From: Alphaproteobacteria bacterium
GTDB taxonomy: Bacteria; Pseudomonadota; Alphaproteobacteria; Micropepsales; Micropepsaceae
Length of the DNA: 11,080 nucleotides
Reading direction: 5' to 3'
Assembly: GCA_015654715.1 (NCBI GenBank)
Contig: JAATGK010000143.1
Location: 1-11,080 of the forward strand
Position numbers and translations under genes: made by a program. Positions 1-6,361 of the stretch are shown here, piece after piece (position 1 is the stretch's first letter; each line of letters starts with the position of its first letter). The notes under the pieces are model-generated. The model saw nothing but the letters and a program-made list of their open reading frames with translations. It was not told where the DNA came from and made no database searches.

Positions 1-113
1 AAGCTATCGGCGCCGAGGTCTTCGATGAACGACGCTGTGTCGGTGACCTTCTCGGCATCCACGTTAAGATGCTTGATGACGATCTTCTTCACGCGTTCGG
101 CAGTATCGCTCAT
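1..113 (-). CDS. acpP: Acyl carrier protein, N-terminal part (runs off the window)
   Basis: This is the small acidic carrier that holds growing acyl chains on a 4'-phosphopantetheine arm during cytosolic type II fatty acid synthesis. The first 37 codons are visible, beginning [19 protein letters not shown] and reaching the end of helix I and the GADS motif. Ser37 is the expected phosphopantetheine attachment site, at the position typical of AcpP when the initiator Met is counted. The ATG at 113 is the only sensible start, and purine-rich sequence (AAGGAAAGG, then GAGAAG) lies upstream on the minus strand. The gene follows fabD and fabG on the same strand, the usual fab cluster order. The 151-bp gap after fabG suggests acpP has its own promoter, common because AcpP is made in large excess, but I cannot point to one. 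The rest of the gene lies left of position 1. Confidence 0.93.
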   Translation of the reverse strand, partial: MSDTAERVKKIVIKHLNVDAEKVTDTASFIEDLGADS

Positions 114-136
114 TGCTTCTCTAAGCCTTTCCTTAG
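114..136 (-). promoter_or_regulatory. acpP ribosome-binding region with small inverted repeat
   Basis: On the minus strand the acpP leader reads CTAAGGAAAGGCTTAG and then AGAAGCA before the ATG at 113. CTAAG and CTTAG (121-125 and 132-136) can pair around the loop GAAAGG, so part of the purine-rich ribosome-binding sequence lies in or beside a weak 5-bp hairpin. The pairing is short and may have no role. The closer GAGAAG could serve as Shine-Dalgarno instead. Confidence 0.3.
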
Positions 137-264
137 TTCACGCCGCTTGCGTTGGACATGGCCCGCGGCAAGGGCCCTCACTAACAAAATCCACGTGGGG
201 GTTGGCAGTTTCGTAACACAAAGACTTCCATCCCGCCACAGGCACTAAGTAATTGAAACTACGA

Positions 265-1005
265 TTAAACCATAGCCAGACCACCATTTACATGGACCGT
301 CTGGCCGGTGACATAGGCTGCTTCTTCGCTGGCCAGGTAGACCACCGCAGCGGCAATTTCCGCCGCTTGGCCCATCCGGGAAGCCGGGATTTTGGCCAAT
401 ATGGCCTGTTTCTGTGCATCGGTTAGCACATCTGTCATCGGCGTGGCGATGAATCCGGGGGCGACACAGTTGGCTGTAACGCCGCGGCTGGCGACCTCAT
501 AAGCGATCGATTTCGACAGCGCGGCGACGCCCGCCTTGGCCGCGGCATAATTGCACTGCCCCGGGTTGCCGGTCGAACCGATCACCGACGTCACCGAGAT
601 GATGCGGCCCCAGCGCTTCTTCATCATGGGGCGCAAACAGGCGCGCGACAGGCGGAAGGCGGCGGTGAGGTCGACGGCGATCACCGTGTCCCACTCTTCG
701 TCCTTCATGCGCATGGAGAGATTGTCGCGCGTTACGCCGGCGTTGTTGATGAGGATGTCGATCGGGGCGCCGGCGGCGGCTTCGGCCGCTTTCGGCAAGG
801 CTTCCACCGACGCGACATCGGCGAGATTGCAGATCGCCACAAAGGCGCGCGTACCCAACTCGGCTTGCAGCGCTTCGAGCGCCTCGGCGCGGGTTCCGGA
901 GAGCACAACGGTGGCGCCTTGCGCATGCAGCGCCTTGGCGATGGCGCTGCCGATGCCGCCGGACGCTCCGGTCACCAGAGCAACTTTGCCGGTGAGGTCG
1001 AACAT
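265..1005 (-). CDS. fabG: 3-oxoacyl-[acyl-carrier-protein] reductase FabG
   Basis: This NADPH-dependent short-chain dehydrogenase reduces beta-ketoacyl-ACP to beta-hydroxyacyl-ACP in the fatty acid elongation cycle. The 246 aa match the usual FabG length. Visible motifs are the Rossmann TGASGGIG at 12-19, NNAG at 87-90, and the catalytic Ser140, Tyr153 and Lys157 (NYAAAKAG); the C-terminus ends HVNGGLAMV. I chose the ATG at 1005, which gives the typical MFDLTGK start. It overlaps the fabD stop as TGATG and has GAGGA seven bases upstream. A TTG one codon earlier is possible but would lie inside the fabD stop overlap. Oddity: the SDR tetrad Asn (N in the E. coli stretch IIETNLSSVF) is Asp112 here (IAVDLTAAF). 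Function is almost certain from sequence and neighbours; the Asp may only tune activity. Confidence 0.96.
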   Translation of the reverse strand: MFDLTGKVALVTGASGGIGSAIAKALHAQGATVVLSGTRAEALEALQAELGTRAFVAICNLADVASVEALPKAAEAAAGAPIDILINNAGVTRDNLSMRMKDEEWDTVIAVDLTAAFRLSRACLRPMMKKRWGRIISVTSVIGSTGNPGQCNYAAAKAGVAALSKSIAYEVASRGVTANCVAPGFIATPMTDVLTDAQKQAILAKIPASRMGQAAEIAAAVVYLASEEAAYVTGQTVHVNGGLAMV

Positions 1006-1961
1006 CAAAGGGTCCTCGCGAAGGCTTCTATGTCGGCCGGCAGATCGAGGTTGAGTGTCGCCAGTTCCTTGTCGATGCGCTTCACCATGCCGGTGAGCAC
1101 CTTGTTGCCGCCGAATTCGACCGTGGTCGCGACCCCGAGGCTGCGGAACGAGGCGACGCTTTCGCGCCAGCGCACCCGGCTGGTGACTTGTTCGACCAAG
1201 AGGCGGCGGATCGATTCGGGCTCGCTGGTCGGCGCCGCGGTGACATTCGCCACCACCGGCACCACCGGCGGGCGGATGGTCACGCCCGCGAGCGCTTCCG
1301 CCATCTTATCGGCGGCGGGCTGCATCATCGGGCAATGGAACGGAGCACTGACGGCGAGCGGCAGGACGCGCCGCACGCCTTTGACCTTGGCGAGTTCACC
1401 GGCGCGTTCAACGGTCGCTTTCAAACCGGAAATCACCACCTGGCCCGGTGCATTGTCATTGGCGATGACGCAAACGGGGTTGGCTTCCACCGCATCGGCG
1501 ACGGCTTCCTTGGCCACGTCTTCGGCCAGCGCAATGTCGGCACCGATCAGCGCGACCATCGCGCCGACGCCGACCGGTACGGCGGCCTGCATGGCGAGAC
1601 CGCGGATTTTCAGAAGCCGGGCCGTATCGCCAAGGGTGAGGGCCCCGGCGGCACATAGCGCCGAGTACTCGCCGAGCGAATGGCCGGCCACCAGCTTGCT
1701 ATGGGCATGAAGATCAAGCCCGGCCTCGCGCTGCATCACACGCACCACCGCGATCGAGGCGGCCATGATGGCGGCTTGCGCATTTTCGGTCAGGATGAGA
1801 TCGGCTTCTGGTCCTTCCCACATCAGGCGGGAGAGGTTCTGCGACAAGGCGTCGTCGACTTCGTGGAAAACGTCCCGCGCCGAGGCAAAGGCATCGGCGA
1901 GCTGTTTGCCCATGCCGACGGCCTGACTGCCTTGTCCGGGAAAGAGGAATGCGCGCGTCAT
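1005..1961 (-). CDS. fabD: Malonyl-CoA:ACP transacylase FabD
   Basis: FabD moves the malonyl group from malonyl-CoA to holo-ACP, supplying the two-carbon donor for fatty acid elongation. The 318 aa fit the family. The N-terminus has the FPGQGSQ motif (7-13). The nucleophile is Ser95 in GHSLGEY (93-99), Arg120 fits the malonyl carboxylate-binding Arg, and the catalytic His is His209 in SAPFHCPMM. NDNAPGQVVISG and the C-terminal KVLTGMVKRI are also conserved. The frame stays open to 2036, but the ATG at 1961 gives the canonical MTRAFLFPGQG start and has AGAGG 11 bases upstream. The upstream 25 codons look like leader translation. The stop overlaps the fabG start by one base, which implies translational coupling and a fabD-fabG mRNA. 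A promoter candidate lies at 2027-2055. Confidence 0.96.
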   Translation of the reverse strand: MTRAFLFPGQGSQAVGMGKQLADAFASARDVFHEVDDALSQNLSRLMWEGPEADLILTENAQAAIMAASIAVVRVMQREAGLDLHAHSKLVAGHSLGEYSALCAAGALTLGDTARLLKIRGLAMQAAVPVGVGAMVALIGADIALAEDVAKEAVADAVEANPVCVIANDNAPGQVVISGLKATVERAGELAKVKGVRRVLPLAVSAPFHCPMMQPAADKMAEALAGVTIRPPVVPVVANVTAAPTSEPESIRRLLVEQVTSRVRWRESVASFRSLGVATTVEFGGNKVLTGMVKRIDKELATLNLDLPADIEAFARTL

Positions 1962-2026
1962 AAAACTCGAAGCCTCTAAACCGAGAATGCGCCGCGGATA
2001 ATGCGACGAAGCCCGAAGCCGGGCGA

Positions 2027-2055
2027 GACAAATCAAGGGCGGTCGCTTAAGTCAA
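2027..2055 (-). promoter_or_regulatory. Candidate promoter for fabD-fabG
   Basis: On the minus strand, TTGACT (2055-2050) is followed after 17 bases by TTTGTC (2032-2027), which would start transcription near 2020 and give a leader of about 60 nt before the fabD ATG at 1961. The -35 is strong but the -10 is poor. TTTGT also occurs as the -10 candidate upstream of the efflux operon in this window, which mildly supports it. A short inverted repeat, GCCCG and CGGGC around AAGC, sits at 2011-2024 near the predicted start. The remaining gap to the TetR gene at 2099 shows nothing else I recognise. Confidence 0.4.
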
Positions 2056-2098
2056 GCACAGCTCCATGCCGGTCCGGGTCCGCGCGCCAATACCACAG

Positions 2099-2758
2099 TC
2101 AAGGGTGATCGTTTTCCCGCGCCGAGCGACTCAAATTCTCGTTACCGTAGGCGGCCAGAAACACCGCCGTGATGCGCCGTGTCTCGGTTTCGAGGGCCTC
2201 GGCACCCAGCGCGTCGACCGAGTTCCACAGCCGCTGGGTGTGCAGGTTGCCGGCCGTCAGATCAAGGAAGGTATCGGCCGCGTCCTTGGGATTGCACGGC
2301 CGCAACGCCCCATCGCGGACCGCCTGGGCGAAGAAGCGTGCGATTCGCTCCAGGCCGCGGCGCACCGCCAGCTCGTACGTCGTCCGCCCGATCTCCGGGA
2401 AGCGGCCGGCCTCGGCGATGATCAGGCGGTAACCAGAGACGATGGTGTCGGACAGAAGCCCGTCCAGGCAGCGGCGCACCAGTTCGGTAATCGCCGCGCG
2501 CGGCTCGTCGGCCGACAGACTGACGTTGAAAATGCGGTCGTAGAGGCCGGTCGTTTCGCGATCGATCACCGCGACGAACAATTCTTTCTTGGACGGGAAG
2601 TAGCTGTAGAGCGTGGCTTTCGAGCCGCCGACCAGCGCCGCAATGCGGCTCATCGACGTGCCGGAATAACCATCCTGCAAAAAAGCTTCGCGCGCGATGT
2701 CGAGGATCGCGGCACGGCGCTGATCGGGACTGGGCTTGCGGCCCTCCACTAGTACCAT
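2099..2758 (-). CDS. TetR/AcrR family repressor, AefR-like (paralog 1)
   Basis: A dimeric ligand-responsive repressor of the TetR family, probably of efflux or stress genes. It has 219 aa. Residues 14-60 form the three-helix DNA-binding domain, with the turn TSMSRIAALVGGSKATLYSYF containing the recognition helix near 46-54. The C-terminal part (about 75-205) resembles the AefR-like C-terminal domain, with the SGYRLIIAEAGRFPEIG stretch typical of that group. The ATG at 2758 gives the same length as paralog 2 (3154-3813); by hand count, 44 of the first 68 residues are identical between the two, in an ungapped alignment. The ribosome binding site is weak (GAGG about 14 bases upstream). A 20-bp palindrome sits between its candidate -35 and -10 at 2823-2850, so autoregulation is likely. 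The ligand is unknown. It lies upstream of fabD on the same strand but 137 bp away, so no operon is implied. Confidence 0.9.
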   Translation of the reverse strand: MVLVEGRKPSPDQRRAAILDIAREAFLQDGYSGTSMSRIAALVGGSKATLYSYFPSKKELFVAVIDRETTGLYDRIFNVSLSADEPRAAITELVRRCLDGLLSDTIVSGYRLIIAEAGRFPEIGRTTYELAVRRGLERIARFFAQAVRDGALRPCNPKDAADTFLDLTAGNLHTQRLWNSVDALGAEALETETRRITAVFLAAYGNENLSRSARENDHP

Positions 2759-2804
2759 GTGCCTGTTTAACCTCAGCCACTGCCTTTACGTAAGAGTTTT
2801 TCGC

Positions 2805-2850
2805 TTGACTTTGGCGCGGTACAAACTACTGTACTGTACAGTACAGTCAA
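2805..2850. promoter_or_regulatory. Back-to-back promoters with 20-bp palindromic TetR operator
   Basis: Positions 2828-2847 are a perfect palindrome: ACTGTACTGT followed by its exact reverse complement. On the minus strand, TTGACT (2850-2845), a 16-base spacer and TAGTTT (2828-2823) point towards the TetR gene starting at 2758, so the palindrome fills the spacer. On the plus strand, TTGACT (2805-2810), a 16-base spacer and TACTGT (2827-2832) point rightwards, with the palindrome on the -10 and start region. A bound TetR dimer would block both. No protein gene lies downstream on the plus strand before 3897. The palindrome is certain; the promoters are inference, since both -10 elements match consensus at only 3 of 6 positions. 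Confidence 0.65.
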
Positions 2851-2968
2851 TAAGGGCCCATTTGGGCTTCGCCGGTACGTTCCGGCGATGACTGCAAGGG
2901 CGGCGGCGCAAAATTCCCGCGTAGGCACGTTTCCCCAAACTGCCAAGCCGCCCTTGCAATCTCTTTTC
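2839..2968 (+). ncRNA. Candidate structured small RNA or hairpin cluster between the TetR genes
   Basis: I see no credible protein here, but the stretch is rich in hairpins. GCCC-ATTT-GGGC lies at 2856-2867 and a 7-bp stem, TCGCCGG and CCGGCGA with loop TACGTT, at 2869-2888. A 12-bp perfect inverted repeat, TGCAAGGGCGGC (2893-2904) and GCCGCCCTTGCA (2947-2958), encloses an inner hairpin at 2924-2944 (GGCA, bulged C, GTTT, loop CCCC, AAAC, TGCC). The outer stem is followed on the plus strand by the pyrimidine tract TCTCTTTTCTC, similar to an intrinsic terminator. The rightward promoter candidate at 2805-2832 would start transcription near 2839, giving an RNA of about 130 nt. It could equally be an intergenic repeat with no transcript. 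No RNA family is recognised. Confidence 0.3.
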
Positions 2969-3000
2969 TCCCGAAAATCCCATGCCGGTGAGATTACCTC

Positions 3001-3143
3001 ACCCTCCCCTTGAGGGAGGGTCGAAATTTTCACGAGCGCAAGCAAGTGGGAATTTCGGGGCGGGGTATGTCGCGATGGAGGGCTCGGCATACCCCTCCCC
3101 GAAAAACGCTGCGCGTTTTTCGACCCTCCCTCAAGGGGAGGGT
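3001..3143. repeat. Nested palindromic intergenic element with 26-bp inverted ends
   Basis: The ends form a perfect 26-bp inverted repeat: 3001-3026 begins ACCCTCCCCTTGAGGGAGGG, and 3118-3143 is its reverse complement. Each end also folds on itself (ACCCTCCC and GGGAGGGT around CTTGA). Three inner arms follow: 3022-3057 (CGAAATT and AATTTCG, extended by further pairs), 3053-3104 (TTTCGGGG.GGGGTATG with its complement, one mismatch in 17), and 3100-3122 (CGAAAAACGC and GCGTTTTTCG around TGC). The whole can be drawn as a cruciform or cloverleaf. It begins 10 bp past the TetR stop at 3154. No target duplication is obvious and no protein is encoded. It probably belongs to a dispersed family of short palindromic elements in this genome, but only one copy is in the window. 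Confidence 0.7.
3100..3122. terminator. Candidate bidirectional intrinsic terminator
   Basis: CGAAAAACGC and GCGTTTTTCG form a 10-bp stem around the loop TGC. Because the stem is A-rich on the 5' arm and T-rich on the 3' arm in both orientations, either strand would end in a short U tract. On the minus strand it lies about 32 bp after the stop of the TetR gene at 3154, where a terminator is expected. The GC core is short, so the strength is uncertain. Confidence 0.45.
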
Positions 3144-3153
3144 AAAGCCTTTA

Positions 3154-3813
3154 TCAGTACCCTGAGTATTCCCGTGCCGCCCGGCTGATCGCCTCGTTGC
3201 CGAAGGCGGCGAGGAAAGTCGCGGCGATGCGTTCGGATTCGATTTTCATCCGTTCGGGTTCGATCACCGTCACCACGTTCCACAATCTTATCTTGTGCAG
3301 CGTGCCGGAGGTGAGATCGAGAAACTGCTCGGCCGCCATCTTCGGATCGACGTCCCGCATCTCGCCAGCCTCCATGGCGCGCTTGAAAAACGCGGCCAGA
3401 TGCTGGATGCCGCGCCTGAGCGCGATGTCGTGCATGGCAAGGCCGATTTCGGGGAAACGTCCCGATTCCGCGACAATCAGGCGATACGCCTCGATCAAAT
3501 CGTCGGACAGCACGGTGCCGAGCAGGCGGCGCGCCAATTCCAGAACCCGGTCGCGGAAATCGCCGGCGATTTCGGTGGCGACGAAAATCTGGTCGAACAG
3601 CTTGGCGCACTCGCGATCGGCGACGGCGACGAACAATTCCCGCTTGGATTCGAAGTGGTTGTAGAGCGTGGTTTTCGAGCCGCCGAGCAACGCCGCGATG
3701 CGCGCCATCGAGGTGCCGGCATAGCCGTCACGGATGAACGCCGCGTGGGCAATATCCAGAATGTGACCCCGGCGCTCGTCCGCCGTGACCTTCTTGGGCT
3801 CCGCCGCCGCCAT
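3154..3813 (-). CDS. TetR/AcrR family repressor, AefR-like (paralog 2), probable regulator of the efflux operon
   Basis: A second AefR-like TetR repressor, probably controlling the divergent efflux operon starting at 3897. The frame is open to 3897, but I chose the ATG at 3813 (MAAAEPKK). It has GGAGG 10 bases upstream, gives 219 aa like paralog 1, and leaves the operator at 3861-3882 outside the gene. The DNA-binding domain (about 14-60) has TSMARIAALLGGSKTTLYNHF, nearly the same recognition helix as paralog 1. The C-terminal domain has EAYRLIVAESGRFPEIG and a conserved RLWNVV stretch. The usual logic of TetR-efflux pairs is repression relieved by a drug or metabolite; the ligand is not predictable. 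Its own promoter was not resolved. A palindromic element with a terminator-like hairpin follows the stop. Likely origin: duplication shared with 2099-2758. Confidence 0.9.
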   Translation of the reverse strand: MAAAEPKKVTADERRGHILDIAHAAFIRDGYAGTSMARIAALLGGSKTTLYNHFESKRELFVAVADRECAKLFDQIFVATEIAGDFRDRVLELARRLLGTVLSDDLIEAYRLIVAESGRFPEIGLAMHDIALRRGIQHLAAFFKRAMEAGEMRDVDPKMAAEQFLDLTSGTLHKIRLWNVVTVIEPERMKIESERIAATFLAAFGNEAISRAAREYSGY

Positions 3814-3835
3814 TTTCCATCGGCCTCCAGACGCC

Positions 3836-3882
3836 TTGACACTGGCGCCAACATCGTGTTTGTACCGTACTGTATCGTACAG
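3836..3882 (+). promoter_or_regulatory. Efflux operon promoter with TetR-type operator
   Basis: The perfect -35 TTGACA (3836-3841) is followed after 17 bases by TTTGTA (3859-3864), which would start transcription near 3871, about 26 bases before the NodT-like ATG at 3897. The sequence GTACTGTATCGTACAG (3867-3882) matches 14 of 16 bases of the palindrome core at 2831-2846 and keeps two GTAC blocks six bases apart. A third TGTAC is at 3861-3865. GTTTGTACC (3858-3866) also occurs inverted at 2818-2826 beside the other operator. A repressor here would cover the -10 and start point. The -10 is weak by consensus. Confidence 0.6.
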
Positions 3883-3896
3883 ATCGCAGGTCGCCA

Positions 3897-5354
3897 ATGG
3901 CCAATTTGAGCCGAAGAGCCCTGAAGAGCCCCACTCTCCTCGCAGGAATCGCGGCGTTTTCTCTGGCGGGCTGTGCGCCTGATCTCGGTCCCAAGCCTGA
4001 GATCGCGCCGCCTGCCGCCTTCGAATCGGCCAAGACCCTGCAGGCGCCGCAAACCGCTTGGCCGGAAGACGCCTGGTGGAAAACCTATTCTGACCCGCAG
4101 CTCGACCGGCTGATCGGCGATGCGCTGAAGGATTCGCCCGACCTCAAGATGGCCGCCGCCCGGGTGCGCGCCGCCGAGGCGATGGCCGACATTAATGAAT
4201 CGCTGCTGTGGCCGACCATCGTCGGCAATGGCACCTTCATGGAAACCGAGATCACCCAGAACATCGGTATTCCCAACACGCCTTTGGGGCAGATGTTCGA
4301 GCAGAACCTGCCGAAGGGCTTCCATAACCTCGCCGCCTTGTCGCTGGGGATGCAGTACCAGCTCGACCTGTTCGGGAAGAACCGCGCCAATTTCGCAGCC
4401 GCGATGAGCGCCGCCGAAGCCGCCAAGGCCGACGAAGCCTCCGCCAAGCTGCAGATCGCGACCGGCATGGCGACCTATTACGCGGTGCTGACTCAGCTTT
4501 TTGCCGACCAGACGACGGCCGAAGACGCCATCAAGGTGCGCGGCGAAACCGCTACCCTGGTCGAAAAGCGCTTCAATGCGGGCCTCGAGAACGAAGCCTC
4601 GCGCAGTCAGGCCCGGGCCCAGCTCGAAGCCGCCAAGGTGCAGCTCGAAGCGGTGAAAAATGCGGTCGCCAAGGTCCGCCATGCGATTGCGGCGCTCAGC
4701 GGCAAAGGCCCCGATTACGGCCTCAGCATCGATCCGGCGGCAACCCATCCCTTGCGCTCGAACGGCCTGCCCGCGTCGCTGACGGTGGATTTGATCGGAC
4801 GCCGCCCGGACATCGTGGCGGCGCGCAAGAACGTCGAAGGCGCCGGCTACGGCATCGAGGCCGCCAATGCGAATTTCTATCCCAATATCGACATCACCGG
4901 GATGTACGGCTTCGGCACCCTCGACGCCAAACATCTGCTCGACGCCTCGTCCGAAATGGGCGGCGTCGGCCCGGCGCTCAGTCTGCCGATCTTCGACTAC
5001 GGCCGCAACAAAGCGATCTATCGCGCGTCCAGAGCCAAATACGACGCCGCCGTGGCGCTTTACGACAAGACCCTCGCCAATGCCTTGCGCGACGTCGCCG
5101 ACGCCTATGGCGACCGCAAGGCGCTGGAAGGCGAGCTGCTCCATGCCAGGAAGGCGCTCAGCGAAAGCGAAAACGCCTATCGCGTGATCAAGACCCGCTA
5201 CGGCGCCGGCATGGCGCGCTATCTCGACGTGCTGGCGGTCGAAAATCTCATTCTCGTGCAGCGCATGACGGTGGCGGATTTGGAAGCCCAGGCCTTCGCC
5301 CACGACATCGCATTGGTTCGCGCCCTCGGTGGCGGTTACATCGAAAAGAAGTGA
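3897..5354 (+). CDS. Outer-membrane efflux lipoprotein, NodT family (TolC-like)
   Basis: This is the outer-membrane channel of a tripartite efflux pump, expected to trimerise into a beta-barrel and periplasmic tunnel. The 485 aa begin with a lipoprotein signal: positive residues (NLSRRALK), a hydrophobic stretch, and the lipobox LAGC with Cys26 as the acylation site. Two OEP repeats follow. The first starts near WWKTYSDPQLDRLIGDAL and the second carries the family signature LIGRRPDIVAARKNVEGAGYGIEAANANFYP; SLPIFDYGRNKAIYRASRA is typical of the class. It is the first gene of the plus-strand operon and its stop at 5354 is only 8 bases before the emrA-like ATG. The ribosome binding site is modest (GCAGG). 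Expression is probably under the divergent TetR repressor. Substrate is unknown. Confidence 0.93.
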   Translation: MANLSRRALKSPTLLAGIAAFSLAGCAPDLGPKPEIAPPAAFESAKTLQAPQTAWPEDAWWKTYSDPQLDRLIGDALKDSPDLKMAAARVRAAEAMADINESLLWPTIVGNGTFMETEITQNIGIPNTPLGQMFEQNLPKGFHNLAALSLGMQYQLDLFGKNRANFAAAMSAAEAAKADEASAKLQIATGMATYYAVLTQLFADQTTAEDAIKVRGETATLVEKRFNAGLENEASRSQARAQLEAAKVQLEAVKNAVAKVRHAIAALSGKGPDYGLSIDPAATHPLRSNGLPASLTVDLIGRRPDIVAARKNVEGAGYGIEAANANFYPNIDITGMYGFGTLDAKHLLDASSEMGGVGPALSLPIFDYGRNKAIYRASRAKYDAAVALYDKTLANALRDVADAYGDRKALEGELLHARKALSESENAYRVIKTRYGAGMARYLDVLAVENLILVQRMTVADLEAQAFAHDIALVRALGGGYIEKK

Positions 5355-5362
5355 GAAAGCGC

Positions 5363-6352
5363 ATGACCGATAACACCGGCACCGAAGGTCTCAGCGACAC
5401 GCGCAAGAAGTTGTTCATCTGGCTCGGCATCGCCGTTGCCGTGGCCGCGCTGATCGCGGTGGCGTATTGGTTTTTCTTCGCCTCCAACTACGTTTCGACC
5501 GACGACGCTTACGTCAACGTCTCGCCGGCGCAAGTGACCCCGCTGACCAACGGCCGGGTGATGGAAGTGAAGGTCCACGATTCGCAGCATGTGGAAAAAG
5601 GCGACGTGTTGGTGGTGATCGATCCCGCCGATGCGCAGCTCTTGGTGAACCAGGCCGAAGCCGGTTACGGTGCCACCCTGCGCAAGGTGCGGACCTATTT
5701 CGGTCAAGCCGCGGCGCGCCGTGCCGATTGCGAGCGCACCCGCCTCGACTACCAGCGCCGGGCCACGATCCAGAACACCGGCGCCATCTCGAAGGAAGAA
5801 TTCTCCGGCTACAAGGCGGCCTATGAAGCCTCTTGCGCGGCCTTGCAGGCCGCCGAAGCACTGACCTCGAACACCGACGTCGAGCATCATCCCGAAGTGC
5901 TCGCCGCCAAGGCGCAGCTCGATACCGCCAAACTGAATCTATCGCGTACCGTGATCACCGCGCCGGTCACCGGCCTCGTCGCCCAGCGCAATATCCAGGT
6001 CGGCCAGATGGCGGCTGCCGGACGTCCGATCATGGCGGTGGTGCCGATCCAAGACGTTTATGTCGACGCCAATTTCAAGGAAGACCAGCTCGCCAAAGTA
6101 CGTCCCGGCCAAACCGTGACGCTGACCTCCGATCTCTACGGCTCGTCGATCAAGTTCCACGGCACGGTCGCGGGATTGGGCGGCGGCACCGGCGCGGCCT
6201 TCGCCATCATTCCGGCTCAGAACGCCACCGGCAATTGGATCAAGGTGGTGCAGCGCATTCCGGTACGCATCGCGCTCGATCCGGCCGAGCTTCGCGACCA
6301 TCCCTTGCGCGTCGGCCTGTCGATGAAGGTCTCCATCGACATTTCGAAATAG
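5363..6352 (+). CDS. emrA: HlyD/EmrA-type periplasmic adaptor of the efflux pump
   Basis: This membrane-fusion protein links the inner-membrane EmrB-like transporter to the NodT-like outer channel. The protein has 329 aa from the ATG at 5363. A GTG at 5351, overlapping the upstream stop as GTGA, would add four residues; I prefer the ATG because GAGAAAG lies five bases upstream. Residues 17-40 are a single membrane anchor (LFIWLGIAVAVAALIAVAYW). STDDAYVNVSPAQVTPLTNGRV begins the biotinyl-lipoyl half-motif, and a helical hairpin (about 95-185) with EFSGYKAAYEA follows. Next come the second lipoyl half and beta-barrel (TVITAPVTGLVAQRNIQVGQ, VDANFKEDQLAKVRPGQ). These are standard EmrA/VceA features. 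The substrate range cannot be read from it; the emr name is at family level. Confidence 0.92.
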   Translation: MTDNTGTEGLSDTRKKLFIWLGIAVAVAALIAVAYWFFFASNYVSTDDAYVNVSPAQVTPLTNGRVMEVKVHDSQHVEKGDVLVVIDPADAQLLVNQAEAGYGATLRKVRTYFGQAAARRADCERTRLDYQRRATIQNTGAISKEEFSGYKAAYEASCAALQAAEALTSNTDVEHHPEVLAAKAQLDTAKLNLSRTVITAPVTGLVAQRNIQVGQMAAAGRPIMAVVPIQDVYVDANFKEDQLAKVRPGQTVTLTSDLYGSSIKFHGTVAGLGGGTGAAFAIIPAQNATGNWIKVVQRIPVRIALDPAELRDHPLRVGLSMKVSIDISK

Positions 6353-6361
6353 GCGAACCCC

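Noticed and set aside
160..176. GGCCC and GGGCC inverted repeat as a terminator between fabG and acpP
   Set aside because: The stem is only five bases and is not followed by a T tract on either strand.
1962..2036. Upstream extension of fabD by 25 codons
   Set aside because: The FabD family begins at MTRAFLFPGQG, and the extension covers the predicted transcription start and a hairpin.
2786..2793. TTACGTAA as a second operator in the TetR leader
   Set aside because: An 8-base palindrome is easily found by chance and shares no GTACTGTA core with the other two sites.
2773..3090. Open frame of 105 codons on the minus strand between the TetR genes
   Set aside because: It runs through the operator, the hairpin cluster and part of the palindromic element. 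Its STLPQGEGE-like stretch is the usual spurious translation of such repeats.
3814..3897. Upstream extension of the second TetR gene by 28 codons
   Set aside because: It would cross the operator and promoter and abut the divergent ATG. The ATG at 3813 has GGAGG and gives a length equal to the paralog.
3495..5303. Open frame of about 600 codons on the minus strand opposite the NodT-like gene
   Set aside because: It is a high-GC antisense shadow: it is rich in His, Gly and Arg, has no domain, and overlaps a clear outer-membrane protein gene and part of the TetR gene.
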